Source: an uncultured Woeseiaceae bacterium (GTDB lineage Bacteria; Pseudomonadota; Gammaproteobacteria; Steroidobacterales; Woeseiaceae). From it: a stretch of 64,000 nucleotides of DNA. Made by a program: the position numbers and the translations under genes. The notes beneath the pieces are model-generated. The model saw nothing but the letters and a program-made list of their open reading frames with translations. It had not been told where the DNA came from and searched no databases. The DNA lies in the NCBI GenBank assembly GCA_947259285.1, contig CAMYMR010000005.1:29985-93984 (forward strand). Direction: 5' to 3'. Positions 8,342 through 17,779 of this stretch are shown piece after piece; the first letter of the stretch is position 1, and the number at the start of each line of letters is the position of its first letter.

Positions 8342-10345
8342 CTACTTGACCCGCATGCCCGCTCTTGCACCGTCATCGGGCGACAGCAGAAAGATATCCT
8401 CGCCGCCAGGACCGGCTGCCAGAACCATGCCCTCGGATACGCCGAATCGCATTTTCCTCGGGGCGAGGTTAGCGACGACGACGACGTGCCGACCAGGCAG
8501 GCTCTCCGGATCATAAGCGGCTTTGATACCTGCAAAGACCTGGCGTGTCGAACCACCGACATCCAGAGTAAGCGCCAGCAGCTTGTCGGCACCCTCGACC
8601 GATTCGGCCTTCTCGATACGCGCGATCCGCAAGTCGACATTCATAAAATCATCGATACTGATCGTGTCATCGTCTGCAGTCGTATCAGGCACAGGTTGAC
8701 TCTCCTGGGATTGCTCAATCATGCGTGTGACCTGGTCGGGTTCCACGCGAGTAAGGAGTGGTTCGAATCTGGGCAGCGTTGCGGCGAGCAACGGAGACGT
8801 TGCGTCCTGCCACTGCCACCGCTCTTCATTCAAGAATCGGCGCGCACTCGCCGCGACCGCCGGAATAACGGGCGAAAGGTAGATAATCAGGCTGCGAAAC
8901 ATGTTCAGGCCCTGTGTGCAGACCAGCTGGACGTCAGCGATGCGGTCCGCATCCTTGATCATTACCCAGGGCTTGTGTTCGTCAATATAGCGGTTCGCTT
9001 TATCGGCCAGGGCCATTATCGAGCGCATCGCTTTCGAGTACTCACGACGCTCATAGAGTAATGCAATCGAATCGGCAGCCCCTTGAAAGTCTGCGAAAAG
9101 GTTTTCGTCCGGCAGTCTGTCGGCCAGTCTTCCATCAAATCGCTTGTTGATAAAGCCGGCGCAGCGGCTCGCAATATTGATCAGCTTGCCAACCAGGTCG
9201 GAGTTGACGCGGGCGATAAAGTCCTCGAGGTTCAGGTCGATGTCCTCGATCGTCGGACCGAGCTTTGCGGCATAGTAGTAGCGCAGGAAACTCGGATCCA
9301 GGTTGTCAAGATAGGTCCTCGCCTTGATGAACGTGCCGCGAGACTTTGACATCTTCTGGCCATTGACTGTCAGGAAGCCGTGCGCGAAAACGCTGGTGGG
9401 CGTGCGAAAGCCAGCCCCGCCGAGCACCGCCGGCCAGAACAACGTGTGGAAATACATGATGTCCTTGCCAATAAAATGGTAGACCTCGACATCGCTACCG
9501 GGCCTCCAGTAGGCATCAAAATCCAGGTCCTTGCGGCGGCCGCAGAGATTCATGAAGCTCGCCATGTAACCGACAGGCGCGTCGAGCCAGACGTAAAAAT
9601 ACTTGTCATCGGTGCCGGGTATACGAAATCCGAAATACGGCGCATCCCGGGAGATGTCCCAGTCCTGAAGACCCGCATCGAACCACTCGTTCAGCTTCGC
9701 GACCACGTTCTTGTCCAACGTCGCATCCGTCATCCAGGCGCGAAGGCGATCGCCATACTCGCTGAGTTTGAAAAAGTAATGCTCAGACTCGCGCATTACC
9801 GGGGCCGTCCCCGAGATAACCGATACAGGATCGATCAGATCGGCCGGCGTATAGGTCTTGCTGCAATTCTCACAGGCATCGCCATACTGATCTTCTGTCT
9901 TGCAGAACGGGCATGTGCCGCGCACAAATCGATCCGGCAGGAACATGCGTTCCTTCTCATCGTACGCCTGCTCAATCGTACGTGTGTAGATATCCCCTTT
10001 CTTACGGAGCGCCTCAAAGATCTCGGTAACAAGAGCCTCATTCTCCGGGGAATGCGTCGTGTGATAGTTGTCGAACTCGATGCCGAAGTCGCGAAAATCA
10101 TTCGCAAACTCGGCGGAGTATCCTTCCGTCAATGCTTCAGGGGTAATGCCCATCTCGCGTGCCTTGAGCATGATCGGGGTGCCGTGCGCGTCGGAGGCGC
10201 AAACGTAAATGCAGTCGTGGCCGCGCAGTTTCTGGAAGCGCACCCAGATATCGGTCTGCAGGTACTCGACAAGGTGACCCATATGGGGCGACCCGTTTAC
10301 ATACGGCAGGGCGCTCGTGACGAGGATCTTTCGCTGCTGGGACAT
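8342..10345 (-). CDS. metG: Methionyl-tRNA synthetase
   Basis: MetG charges initiator and elongator tRNA-Met. The 667-residue enzyme has the class I HIGH-type motif HMGH in [14 protein letters not shown], a zinc knuckle with [17 protein letters not shown] at about residues 144-160, KMSKSRGTF (about 333-341) and a C-terminal tRNA-binding (EMAP-like) dimerisation domain from about residue 560. Length and domain order match the long bacterial form. The genes upstream (PilT-like ATPases) end 85 bases away. Confidence 0.97.
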   Translation of the reverse strand: MSQQRKILVTSALPYVNGSPHMGHLVEYLQTDIWVRFQKLRGHDCIYVCASDAHGTPIMLKAREMGITPEALTEGYSAEFANDFRDFGIEFDNYHTTHSPENEALVTEIFEALRKKGDIYTRTIEQAYDEKERMFLPDRFVRGTCPFCKTEDQYGDACENCSKTYTPADLIDPVSVISGTAPVMRESEHYFFKLSEYGDRLRAWMTDATLDKNVVAKLNEWFDAGLQDWDISRDAPYFGFRIPGTDDKYFYVWLDAPVGYMASFMNLCGRRKDLDFDAYWRPGSDVEVYHFIGKDIMYFHTLFWPAVLGGAGFRTPTSVFAHGFLTVNGQKMSKSRGTFIKARTYLDNLDPSFLRYYYAAKLGPTIEDIDLNLEDFIARVNSDLVGKLINIASRCAGFINKRFDGRLADRLPDENLFADFQGAADSIALLYERREYSKAMRSIMALADKANRYIDEHKPWVMIKDADRIADVQLVCTQGLNMFRSLIIYLSPVIPAVAASARRFLNEERWQWQDATSPLLAATLPRFEPLLTRVEPDQVTRMIEQSQESQPVPDTTADDDTISIDDFMNVDLRIARIEKAESVEGADKLLALTLDVGGSTRQVFAGIKAAYDPESLPGRHVVVVANLAPRKMRFGVSEGMVLAAGPGGEDIFLLSPDDGARAGMRVK

Positions 10346-10430
10346 CTTGAGACGAGTTCGGCTTGACAGTGGCCGCGATTATGCCACGTGTCGGCGGCTG
10401 CTGTAGTGACAATAGCGGTGCCGGCTGGCC

Positions 10431-11492
10431 TTACTGAACGTCTTTGAGACTCTCGAACTTGGCTTTGTTATTGGCCTGCTGGTAGGCCTCGAGGCCCGTA
10501 ACCCAACCTTTGTTGACGAGATCCATGAGCGCCCCGTCCATGGATTTCATGCCGATGTTGCCGCCGCTCTGTATCGCGGTCTCCAGCTGGTCGAGCTTAC
10601 CCTGACGGATCAGGTTCGCGACGGCTGGCGTGTTAATCATGATTTCCAGCGCCGCCGCGCGGCCCGGTTCGTGACAAGTAGGCAGCAGCTGCTGGGATAC
10701 GACACCCCGCAACGACGTAGAGATCATCGTGCGAATATGACTCTGCTTGTCGGCGGGAAAAGAATTAATGATTCGGTCTACCGTCTGCGCGGCGCCGTTG
10801 GTGTGCAGCGTACCCATTACCAGGATGCCCATTTCTGCAGCAGTTACGGCTATGCTGATCGTTTCGAGATCACGCATTTCGCCGACCAGGATAACGTCGG
10901 GGTCCTCGCGCATCGCGGAGTGCAGTGCTTCGGCGAAGCTCGGACTGTGCACACCTACCTCGCGCTGGCTGATCAGGCAGCCCTGGGCTTTGTGCACAAA
11001 CTCGATCGGATCCTCGATTGTCAGGATATGTCCTTTGAGGCGCCTGTTCATTGCGTCGATCATTGCCGCAAGCGTGGTCGACTTGCCGGAGCCGGTTTTG
11101 CCGGTAACCAGGATCATGCCCGATGTGTACTTGCAGAGATCATGAATGGCGCGCGGCATGTTCAGATCGACAAGCGTCAGCGCGGTCGAGGGTATAGCGC
11201 GGAAGATCGCGCCGATACCGTTCAGATGGCGAAAAGCATTGACACGAAATCGCGACACTTCCGGTATTTCGTAGGCAAAGTCGGCCGCGTCCTCGCGATC
11301 GAATGTCCGCTTGGTCACGCCGTCCATGACCTCGAAAATGGCCTGCTCGGCCGTATCGGTTTTTAGCGTTTCATCGACCAGGACCGTCAGATTGCCGTGT
11401 ATGCGGGCCCGTACCGGGTCACCGGACACGAAATGGAGATCCGAGGCGTTTTGCTTTAATGCCTGTTCAAGATACGAGTCGATTTGCGCCAT
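10431..11492 (-). CDS. PilT-family ATPase with altered His box
   Basis: This 353-residue protein is a PilT/PilU-type secretion ATPase, a hexameric motor normally used for pilus retraction. It has an N-terminal PAS-like domain, Walker A GKTGSGKST (131-139), Asp box TIEDPIEF, Walker B with GEMRDLETI (204-212) and a His box. The usual T-G-H at the head of the His box reads M-G-I (221-223), so one conserved histidine is missing while H230 in GTLHT remains. The C-terminal region (IQSGGNIGMKSMD) is more PilT- than PilU-like. The start at 11492 lies 22 bases after the preceding ATPase gene; the upstream ATG at 11546 would overlap that gene. It is the last gene of the kinase-ATPase operon. Confidence 0.85.
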   Translation of the reverse strand: MAQIDSYLEQALKQNASDLHFVSGDPVRARIHGNLTVLVDETLKTDTAEQAIFEVMDGVTKRTFDREDAADFAYEIPEVSRFRVNAFRHLNGIGAIFRAIPSTALTLVDLNMPRAIHDLCKYTSGMILVTGKTGSGKSTTLAAMIDAMNRRLKGHILTIEDPIEFVHKAQGCLISQREVGVHSPSFAEALHSAMREDPDVILVGEMRDLETISIAVTAAEMGILVMGTLHTNGAAQTVDRIINSFPADKQSHIRTMISTSLRGVVSQQLLPTCHEPGRAAALEIMINTPAVANLIRQGKLDQLETAIQSGGNIGMKSMDGALMDLVNKGWVTGLEAYQQANNKAKFESLKDVQ

Positions 11493-11514
11493 AATCTTCG
11501 GTCCGTCCCCGCAT

Positions 11515-12609
11515 TCAGCCGCCGCCGGCGTCCAGCACGCGAACAATTTCAGTGTCCGTTACGAAACGCTGGAACTTCTTCTTGTCGGTCGCGAAGCGAA
11601 TTGCGTCATCGGGATCTATCGCTTTGGACTGAATCGCATCAAGCAATGCCTGGTCAAGGATCTGCATACCGGCACTTTTGCCGGTCTGCAGCTGCGAGGG
11701 TATTTGATGCGTCTGATCCGTTGTGATCAGCTTCGAAATCGCCCGGTTGTTGATCAGGATTTCGAGAACGGCACGTCGTCCACGGCCGTCCGGGGTCTTG
11801 ACCAGTACCTGTGTCACAACTGCCTTCAAACTCATCGACAGGAACCCCTTGGTCTGCTCGCGCAGCTCACCGGGAAGTGCATCGATGATTCGGTCGATCG
11901 TCTTGACGGCGCCCGTCGTGTGCAGCGTTCCGAGGACAAGATGGCCGGTTTCTGCGGCCGTCATCGCCATGGAGATAGTCTCGGCATCACGTAACTCGCC
12001 GACCAGGATCACGTCCGGATCCTCACGCATTGCAGAGCGCACGCCGTCCGCAAAGCTCCTGACATGCGTGCCAACTTCCCTTTGAATAACCTGGCAGTTC
12101 TTGCTCACGTGCACAAACTCGATGGGATCCTCGAGACTGATAATGTTCAATTTGCGCGTTTCATTCAGGTAATCGATCATCGCCGCGAGGGTCGTCGACT
12201 TGCCGGTGCCCGTCGATCCGGTCACCAGCACCATGCCCTGATGGTAGTCACAGAATTTCTTCAGAATCTGGGGCACGTTGAGCTCGTCGAGAGTCGGAAC
12301 TGTGCCCGGGATATGACGGAAGACGGCGCCGATGCCGGTTTCCTTACGGAAGACATTGACGCGAAAGCGGCCGCTTTCCTCGCCGACGTAAGAGAAATCG
12401 AGATCGTGTCCTTCTTCGAGGCGCTCCCTCTGCTTCGCCGTCAGAATTTCGATGATGTAAGTCTCGAGCTCCGTATCGGAGAGCTGTCGAAACTTGATCG
12501 GCATCAGGTCGCCATTCATCCGCAGCATCGGCGGCACGCCCACGGCGAGGTGCACATCCGAGCAGCCCTGGGCAAGTCCGAGCTTCAGGAATGCATCGAT
12601 ACGCGCCAT
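11515..12609 (-). CDS. PilT/PilU-family ATPase
   Basis: This is a second 364-residue retraction-type ATPase, colinear with its downstream neighbour through at least residue 240, which suggests an old duplication. It has Walker A GSTGTGKST (131-139), SLEDPIEF, Walker B with GELRDAETI (204-212) and a complete His box TGHLVLGTLHT (221-231). The N-terminal half looks PilT-like, whereas PDGRGRRAVLEILIN and the C-terminus (GMQILDQALLD) resemble PilU. It starts 8 bases after the kinase stop. No pilB, pilC or pilin gene is nearby, so its pilus partners, if any, are elsewhere. Confidence 0.88.
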   Translation of the reverse strand: MARIDAFLKLGLAQGCSDVHLAVGVPPMLRMNGDLMPIKFRQLSDTELETYIIEILTAKQRERLEEGHDLDFSYVGEESGRFRVNVFRKETGIGAVFRHIPGTVPTLDELNVPQILKKFCDYHQGMVLVTGSTGTGKSTTLAAMIDYLNETRKLNIISLEDPIEFVHVSKNCQVIQREVGTHVRSFADGVRSAMREDPDVILVGELRDAETISMAMTAAETGHLVLGTLHTTGAVKTIDRIIDALPGELREQTKGFLSMSLKAVVTQVLVKTPDGRGRRAVLEILINNRAISKLITTDQTHQIPSQLQTGKSAGMQILDQALLDAIQSKAIDPDDAIRFATDKKKFQRFVTDTEIVRVLDAGGG

Positions 12610-12617
12610 AGTTGACC

Positions 12618-15059
12618 TCAGTCCGTAATCGCGTCGAGCGCTTCGGTGAGCTCTTCCATGGACTGGAAGCGCTTCGTCTTGTCGACCGCCATTGCTCTTT
12701 CAATCAGCGCCGCGAACTCGTCGCTAATGTCGGGGTTTATTTCCTGGCAGGGTTTCGCTTTGCCCTGCACGTGCTGGTACATCACCGACATATGGTCGCC
12801 GCGGCTATAGGGTGGCACACCGGTAGCCATCTCGTAAATGATAACGCCAACGCTGTAAATGTCAGCCGTGACATCCACCTTCTTGCCGAGAATCTGCTCA
12901 GGGGCCATATATTTCGGTGATCCGATTACGTAGCCGGTCTTGGTGAGCTGAGTGTCGCCGCTGCTGGCCGCGGCCGCAACGCCGAAATCCACGATCTTGA
13001 GCAGCCCTTCATCATTGACCAGTATGTTCGCCGGCTTGAGGTCGCGATGAATGACGCCGGCCAGGTGCGCCACCGCCATGCCGGCCGCGATGTCCCGCGA
13101 GTAGCGCAGGACCTTCTTCACATCCATCGGCTTGTTGTCGGGAATCTCGCCGGACAACGTGTGCGACGGGAAATACTCCATCGATATCGCGTAGCATCCC
13201 TGCAATTTCAGGAAGTCGTAGATGCGGATGATGTTGCGATGCGTGATCTTGCGTGAATAACGCAGCTCGTGCACGAAGCGTTTCATCATCTCTTCGTCCG
13301 AAGACACATTCGGATTCAAAAATTTCAGAATGAGCTGCTCATCGACGACTTCGTCTTCCATCAGAAGCACGGTACCGAACGCGCCTTTACCAATCTTTTC
13401 GATGTACTTGTAGCGGCCATCGATCACGTCGCCCGGATCGAGCTTGGAGATGTCAAGCACTGGCTCCCCGGTGGGCGCAGCCTCGTCGGGCGTCTCGGCC
13501 GGTTTCGCCGCCTCCGCGATCTGCGCCGCCTGGGCGCTAAGCATCTTATCGAGCTCGTCATCTTCCAGCAGCAGGGTCTTGGTATGCGCCGCGATTTTCT
13601 CGGCACGGACGTTTTCCTCGAGCACCGTTTCTGAATAGCGTGCATCCAGGTCCTTTAGTGCCTTGGTCGCAACATTGATGATGGTCGCATCGGGCGACTG
13701 CTGAATCTTCTTCAGCAGGCCGCGAATGGACTCCGCGTGCGCATCGTCCGTAAGATGAGACAATGCTTTGATCGCTTCGACCTGAATCTCGCGTTCCGGT
13801 CGTTGCAGCAGCGGCATGATCTGGTTGATGTGTTTGGGACCTCCCAGCTTGCCCAGCGCACGGATGACGACCGTATCGGTCTTGCTGTCCTTGCCGAGCA
13901 TGGTTTCAAGCTTCGGCACTGCCTTGGTATCTCCGATTTTTGACAGCGCGTCGACGGCGCGCTCGCGCACCCACCAATCCGAGTCGTCCGTCGCCTTGAT
14001 CAGATGGTCGACCGCGCGCGAATCTTTCGTGGCATTCAGGATTTCGATGGCTGTCCGGCGGATGTCTTCATCTTCATCGTTGATCAACGTGACGACAGAA
14101 TCCACAACCTTGGGACCACCAATCTCGGCCAGCGCGTCGCCGGCCCGTGATCGAACCCACCAATCGTCGTCTTTAATGGCCGCAAGCAGATCCTTCACCG
14201 AATTGACGTCACCGATCTCATTCAGCACTTCGACGGCGGCGCGTCTTGAATACTCCGATTCATCTTTCAGGGCGTCGACGAGGTAGCGAACCGTATCGGG
14301 GTGATTGGCCTTGACCAGTACGTCGACCGCTTTGTTCTGCACGTCGAGATCCGGATCGGTCAGGGCCGCGGCAACTTTGTCGACATTAATATTTCCGCCG
14401 CGCATCGCCAGCGCTGAAAGCGCCGCGCTGCGCACCATCTTGTTTGGATCTTTGAGCTGAGTTTCGAGGGCATTACTGATTTCGGGCTTGTCGAATTTGG
14501 CCAGCAGGTTCATCAGGTGCATCTTGATGACCGGGTCCTTGCCGCCCATGCGAGCAATCAGATCGGGCACCATATCCGGTTTGATGATCTCATCGATGAT
14601 TTTGAAAATTGCGGCCTTTTCTTTGGTCTCGCATTCGTAGGCCCGGCGCAGCAGTTCGTGAACGCTCAGGTCCTGCTTGTGTACACGCAGCACGTCGATG
14701 AGCGCCGCTTTCGAGACCTCGTCGTCATCGAAGAAATCGAGCAGGCTGTTCGGGTTATAAACGGTACTGCTCGACAGTGCCCAGGCGGTGCCAGAAACCA
14801 CGCGTTCGTTGCCATCCGCGAGGCCTTCGCGATACATATCCAGGTTCTTGTCGTTAACCAGGTCGCCGAGGATATCGACAAGAACCATCGTGTGCGTCTT
14901 GTCGCTCATAGCCAGTGCGTCGATGATTTTCGGAACCGCGCGATTGCCGGCTTTCTTCAGCTTGGCGATGATCTTCTTTGCCGCCGGTGACGCGGTATCT
15001 TCCTGCGAAACAAGATCAGTGAGCAGCTGATCTGAACGAAATGAGGCGAGGAAACTCAT
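12618..15059 (-). CDS. HEAT-repeat protein with C-terminal Ser/Thr protein kinase
   Basis: This 813-residue cytoplasmic protein has no visible membrane helix. Residues ~1-475 are a run of HEAT (PBS-lyase-like) repeats with recurring units such as DDWWVRSRAGDALAEIGG and DSDWWVRERAVDALSKIGD. An Ala/Glu/Pro-rich linker (~490-540) leads to a Hanks-type kinase domain (543-813). The kinase has glycine loop GKGAFG (557-562), catalytic lysine K579 in LILKFLN, HRDLKPANIL with D673, DFG 691-693 and APE 719-721. All catalytic residues are present, so it should be active. The order is the reverse of most bacterial Ser/Thr kinases, where the kinase is N-terminal and the sensor follows. It heads an operon with two PilT-type ATPases, which suggests, as inference, phosphorylation-based control of a motor. 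Confidence 0.92.
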   Translation of the reverse strand: MSFLASFRSDQLLTDLVSQEDTASPAAKKIIAKLKKAGNRAVPKIIDALAMSDKTHTMVLVDILGDLVNDKNLDMYREGLADGNERVVSGTAWALSSSTVYNPNSLLDFFDDDEVSKAALIDVLRVHKQDLSVHELLRRAYECETKEKAAIFKIIDEIIKPDMVPDLIARMGGKDPVIKMHLMNLLAKFDKPEISNALETQLKDPNKMVRSAALSALAMRGGNINVDKVAAALTDPDLDVQNKAVDVLVKANHPDTVRYLVDALKDESEYSRRAAVEVLNEIGDVNSVKDLLAAIKDDDWWVRSRAGDALAEIGGPKVVDSVVTLINDEDEDIRRTAIEILNATKDSRAVDHLIKATDDSDWWVRERAVDALSKIGDTKAVPKLETMLGKDSKTDTVVIRALGKLGGPKHINQIMPLLQRPEREIQVEAIKALSHLTDDAHAESIRGLLKKIQQSPDATIINVATKALKDLDARYSETVLEENVRAEKIAAHTKTLLLEDDELDKMLSAQAAQIAEAAKPAETPDEAAPTGEPVLDISKLDPGDVIDGRYKYIEKIGKGAFGTVLLMEDEVVDEQLILKFLNPNVSSDEEMMKRFVHELRYSRKITHRNIIRIYDFLKLQGCYAISMEYFPSHTLSGEIPDNKPMDVKKVLRYSRDIAAGMAVAHLAGVIHRDLKPANILVNDEGLLKIVDFGVAAAASSGDTQLTKTGYVIGSPKYMAPEQILGKKVDVTADIYSVGVIIYEMATGVPPYSRGDHMSVMYQHVQGKAKPCQEINPDISDEFAALIERAMAVDKTKRFQSMEELTEALDAITD

Positions 15060-15433
15060 CGGCCGATCGCGCTCTGGCTATCAAGGAAAGACAGCAGCGC
15101 GCCTGACGGTCTCGCGTGTGCCATCCCTGCGATCGAATCAATTTGCACTGATCTGTTATGTAACGCCAATTCGTTTGTCGCTCTTGCCCAAGCAGTCCCG
15201 GGCGACCGTGGCCCTGAAAATCCTGTATCCGTAAACAGTCGCCAACTGGCCGACGCGGCATTATGCCACATCGAATGCAGCACATTCCGCGCCCTTGCTG
15301 GCTTTCAGCAAAATGTGACGATAACCGGGCTGTGGCAAAAACACGCTTGGTTCCTGGCCAACCTCCGTTACAATGTGCCACCGAAATTCAGCTCCTGGCC
15401 GAATTTCCATCCTAAATTTTACCTAATGCAGGC
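15060..15433. promoter_or_regulatory. Divergent intergenic region with mrp promoter
   Basis: These 374 bases separate the kinase operon (minus) from mrp (plus). No convincing gene is present; the short frames here have no family features. On the plus strand a sigma70-like promoter is visible: TTGGTT at 15347-15352, a 16-base spacer and TACAAT at 15369-15374, about 60 bases before the mrp start. A comparably clear minus-strand promoter for the kinase was not found by eye. Confidence 0.55.
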
Positions 15434-16540
15434 GTGCGAAGTGTGACGGTGTCAACAGAATCAGATCTGAGCAAGTACCTAAATTCCATCGAATTATTGG
15501 TGATTGGCCGGCCATTGAGCGAGGTTGGACGCGTTCGGGCCGTCTCTCTCGCTGGTGGCGTGGCCAAAGCGAGCATCGACCTCGGATTCCCGTGCGAAAG
15601 CGCGCATGCCTCGATTCGGGAGCAGCTGGTCGAAGCGGTTTCAGGGGAAACCGCTGCGGCCCGCGTCGAGATCGACCTGCAAACGAAGATCATTCGTCAT
15701 GCGGTACAGGGGACCGTGAAACCGATCAAGGCCGTTAAGAACATTATCGCGGTCGCGTCGGGGAAGGGCGGCGTTGGCAAGTCGACCGTTTCGGCGAATA
15801 TTGCGCTTGCGCTGTCTCGGGAAGGTGCGCAGGTTGGCATACTCGACGCCGACATCTATGGACCCAGCCAGCCACACATGATGGGTATTGTCGGTGAACA
15901 GCCCGTCAGCGAGGATGGCAAGACCCTGCTGCCGCTTCGCGCACACGGCCTGCAGCTTATGTCGATTGGCGCATTGGTGGACCCGGATCAACCGATGGTG
16001 TGGCGCGGGCCAATGGTGACGTCGGCCTTAAGTCAGCTGACGCATCAGACTCAGTGGGAAGGCCTCGACTACCTGGTGGTAGACATGCCACCGGGGACCG
16101 GTGATATTCAGCTGACGCTGGCGCAGCAAGTCCCGGTTTCAGGGGCCGTCATCGTCACGACGCCGCAGGACATTGCGACAATCGATGCGCGCAAAGGCCT
16201 TGCCATGTTTCGCAAGGTCTCGATTGCGGTCCTGGGCGTGGTTGAGAACATGAGTACCCATGTCTGCTCGAATTGCGGGCACGAGGAGGCGATTTTTGGC
16301 GAGGGTGGCGCGAAAAGGATGAGCCGTGATTTTGACGTTCGCATTCTCGGACAGCTACCGCTTAGCGCGCAGGTGAGGGAGCAGACCGATTCCGGTTTGC
16401 CCACGCTGATCGCCGAACCCGATTCGGCCGAGGCGCGGGCCTTCCGCGAGGCGGCCTGGAAGATCGGCGCTGCCCAGGCCGCCGAGCGTCCCGACCATAC
16501 TTCGAAATTCGGGACCATTGTCGTCGAAGGCAACGCGTGA
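15434..16540 (+). CDS. mrp: Mrp/ApbC iron-sulfur cluster carrier ATPase
   Basis: Mrp proteins carry and transfer Fe-S clusters. The 368-residue product has an N-terminal MIP18/DUF59-like domain (about 8-100), the deviant Walker [32 protein letters not shown] and the cluster-ligating CSNCG near residue 277. The start taken is GTG 15434; a second GTG three codons downstream (15443) is possible. Its stop overlaps the GTG start of dcd. Placement opposite metG is the common gammaproteobacterial arrangement; here the kinase/PilT operon sits between them. Confidence 0.95.
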   Translation: MRSVTVSTESDLSKYLNSIELLVIGRPLSEVGRVRAVSLAGGVAKASIDLGFPCESAHASIREQLVEAVSGETAAARVEIDLQTKIIRHAVQGTVKPIKAVKNIIAVASGKGGVGKSTVSANIALALSREGAQVGILDADIYGPSQPHMMGIVGEQPVSEDGKTLLPLRAHGLQLMSIGALVDPDQPMVWRGPMVTSALSQLTHQTQWEGLDYLVVDMPPGTGDIQLTLAQQVPVSGAVIVTTPQDIATIDARKGLAMFRKVSIAVLGVVENMSTHVCSNCGHEEAIFGEGGAKRMSRDFDVRILGQLPLSAQVREQTDSGLPTLIAEPDSAEARAFREAAWKIGAAQAAERPDHTSKFGTIVVEGNA

Positions 16541-17103
16541 GCATCAAAGCCGATCACTGGATACGTCGCATGGCCCTGGAACACGGCATGATCGAGCCGT
16601 TCGAGCCGGGACAGATCCGAGAAAGTGGCGACGGCAGCATCGTGAGCTACGGAACCTCGAGTTACGGTTACGATGTTCGTTGTTCCGACGAGTTCAAGAT
16701 TTTTACGAACATCAATTCAGCCATCGTCGATCCGAAGGCCTTCGATGCGACCAGCTTCGTCGATCTCAAGAGTGACGTCTGCGTCATTCCGCCGAATTCC
16801 TTCGCATTGGCCCGCACCGTTGAGTTCTTTCGAATTCCGCGAACGGTGCTGACAATCTGTCTCGGCAAGTCCACCTACGCGCGCTGCGGAATCATCGTTA
16901 ACGTGACGCCGCTCGAGCCGGAATGGGAAGGGCACGTGACGCTCGAATTTTCGAATACGACGCCGTTGCCCGCCAAGATCTATGCCAACGAGGGTGTGGC
17001 CCAGATGCTCTTCCTGGAGTCTGATCAGGCCTGCGAAACGTCGTATAAAGACCGCGGCGGAAAATACCAGGGCCAGACAGGCGTGACGCTTCCTAAAACG
17101 TAG
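16537..17103 (+). CDS. dcd: dCTP deaminase
   Basis: Dcd converts dCTP to dUTP for dTTP synthesis. The 188-residue protein, with a GTG start overlapping the mrp stop (GTGA), shows [16 protein letters not shown] (41-56), [10 protein letters not shown] and [17 protein letters not shown] with the catalytic glutamate, and ends in the nucleotide-covering tail [12 protein letters not shown]. Length and motifs match the Gram-negative hexameric or trimeric enzyme. It ends seven bases before the convergent purN. Confidence 0.97.
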   Translation: MSIKADHWIRRMALEHGMIEPFEPGQIRESGDGSIVSYGTSSYGYDVRCSDEFKIFTNINSAIVDPKAFDATSFVDLKSDVCVIPPNSFALARTVEFFRIPRTVLTICLGKSTYARCGIIVNVTPLEPEWEGHVTLEFSNTTPLPAKIYANEGVAQMLFLESDQACETSYKDRGGKYQGQTGVTLPKT

Positions 17104-17110
17104 TCCGCTG

Positions 17111-17779
17111 CTACATTCTTTTCCCGGATAGATCGAACGTTTGCACGATCGGATCGTCGGCGGCTACGCCGTCGATCCAGGCACGGCCATCTCGATATTC
17201 GACGCGACCTTCGCCAACCCAGCCTGCCGCTTCAGGATAGATCTGATGTTCAAGGGCCTGCACGCGCGCTTGCAGTTGCGATGCCGATTCGCCGGCGACG
17301 ACCGGCAGGCGCCCCTGCAAAATGCGCGGTCCGCCGTCGAGTTCCTCAGTGACGAAGTGCACGGTGCTGCCATGCCACTTTTCGCCCGCGTCCAACACAC
17401 GCTGGTGCGTGTTGAGCCCTGGATACGCCGGCAACAGCGCCGGATGTATGTTGAGTACCCGGCCGCGGTAGCGTTCCACAAAACCGGCGCTCAGGATGCG
17501 CATGAAGCCGGCAAGGATCAGCAGGTCGGGGCGCCATTCATCGAGTTTATTGGCGACCGCGCAATCAAAACTATCGCGACTGGAAAAATGACCGTGTTCG
17601 ATACAGGCCGTCGGTATGCCCGCATTTCGCGCACGAACGAGGCCGAACGCATCGGGATTGTTAGACACGACGACGGCTAGTTCGAGACTGAGTCTACCCT
17701 CGGCAACCGCATCGATGAACGCCTGGAGATTGGTGCCCGACCCTGAAATCAAGATCGCGGTTTTGCAGCGCGTCGACAT
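17111..17779 (-). CDS. purN: Phosphoribosylglycinamide formyltransferase
   Basis: PurN (GART) transfers a formyl group from 10-formyl-THF to GAR in purine synthesis. The 222-residue protein starts with ISGSGTNLQAFIDAV and shows ILAGFMRILS (about 91-100) and the active-site region VLNIHPALLPAYPGLNTH, with the catalytic N-I-H and a downstream aspartate in TEELDGGP. Its ATG shares one base with the purM stop (TGATG), the usual coupled purMN order. Confidence 0.96.
   Translation of the reverse strand: MSTRCKTAILISGSGTNLQAFIDAVAEGRLSLELAVVVSNNPDAFGLVRARNAGIPTACIEHGHFSSRDSFDCAVANKLDEWRPDLLILAGFMRILSAGFVERYRGRVLNIHPALLPAYPGLNTHQRVLDAGEKWHGSTVHFVTEELDGGPRILQGRLPVVAGESASQLQARVQALEHQIYPEAAGWVGEGRVEYRDGRAWIDGVAADDPIVQTFDLSGKRM

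Noticed and set aside
9380..10366. Long plus-strand open frame (328 codons) opposite metG.
   Set aside because: It reads the reverse strand of strongly conserved metG sequence, has no domain of its own, and is a codon-bias shadow.
10431..15059. An anti-phage defence island at the kinase block.
   Set aside because: There is no nuclease, toxin, restriction or mobile gene nearby. The partners are PilT-type motors, and the flanks are housekeeping genes.
15056..15283. Small minus-strand frame upstream of the kinase gene.
   Set aside because: There is no ribosome-binding site or conserved sequence. It lies in the intergenic region, which reads better as a promoter-containing spacer.
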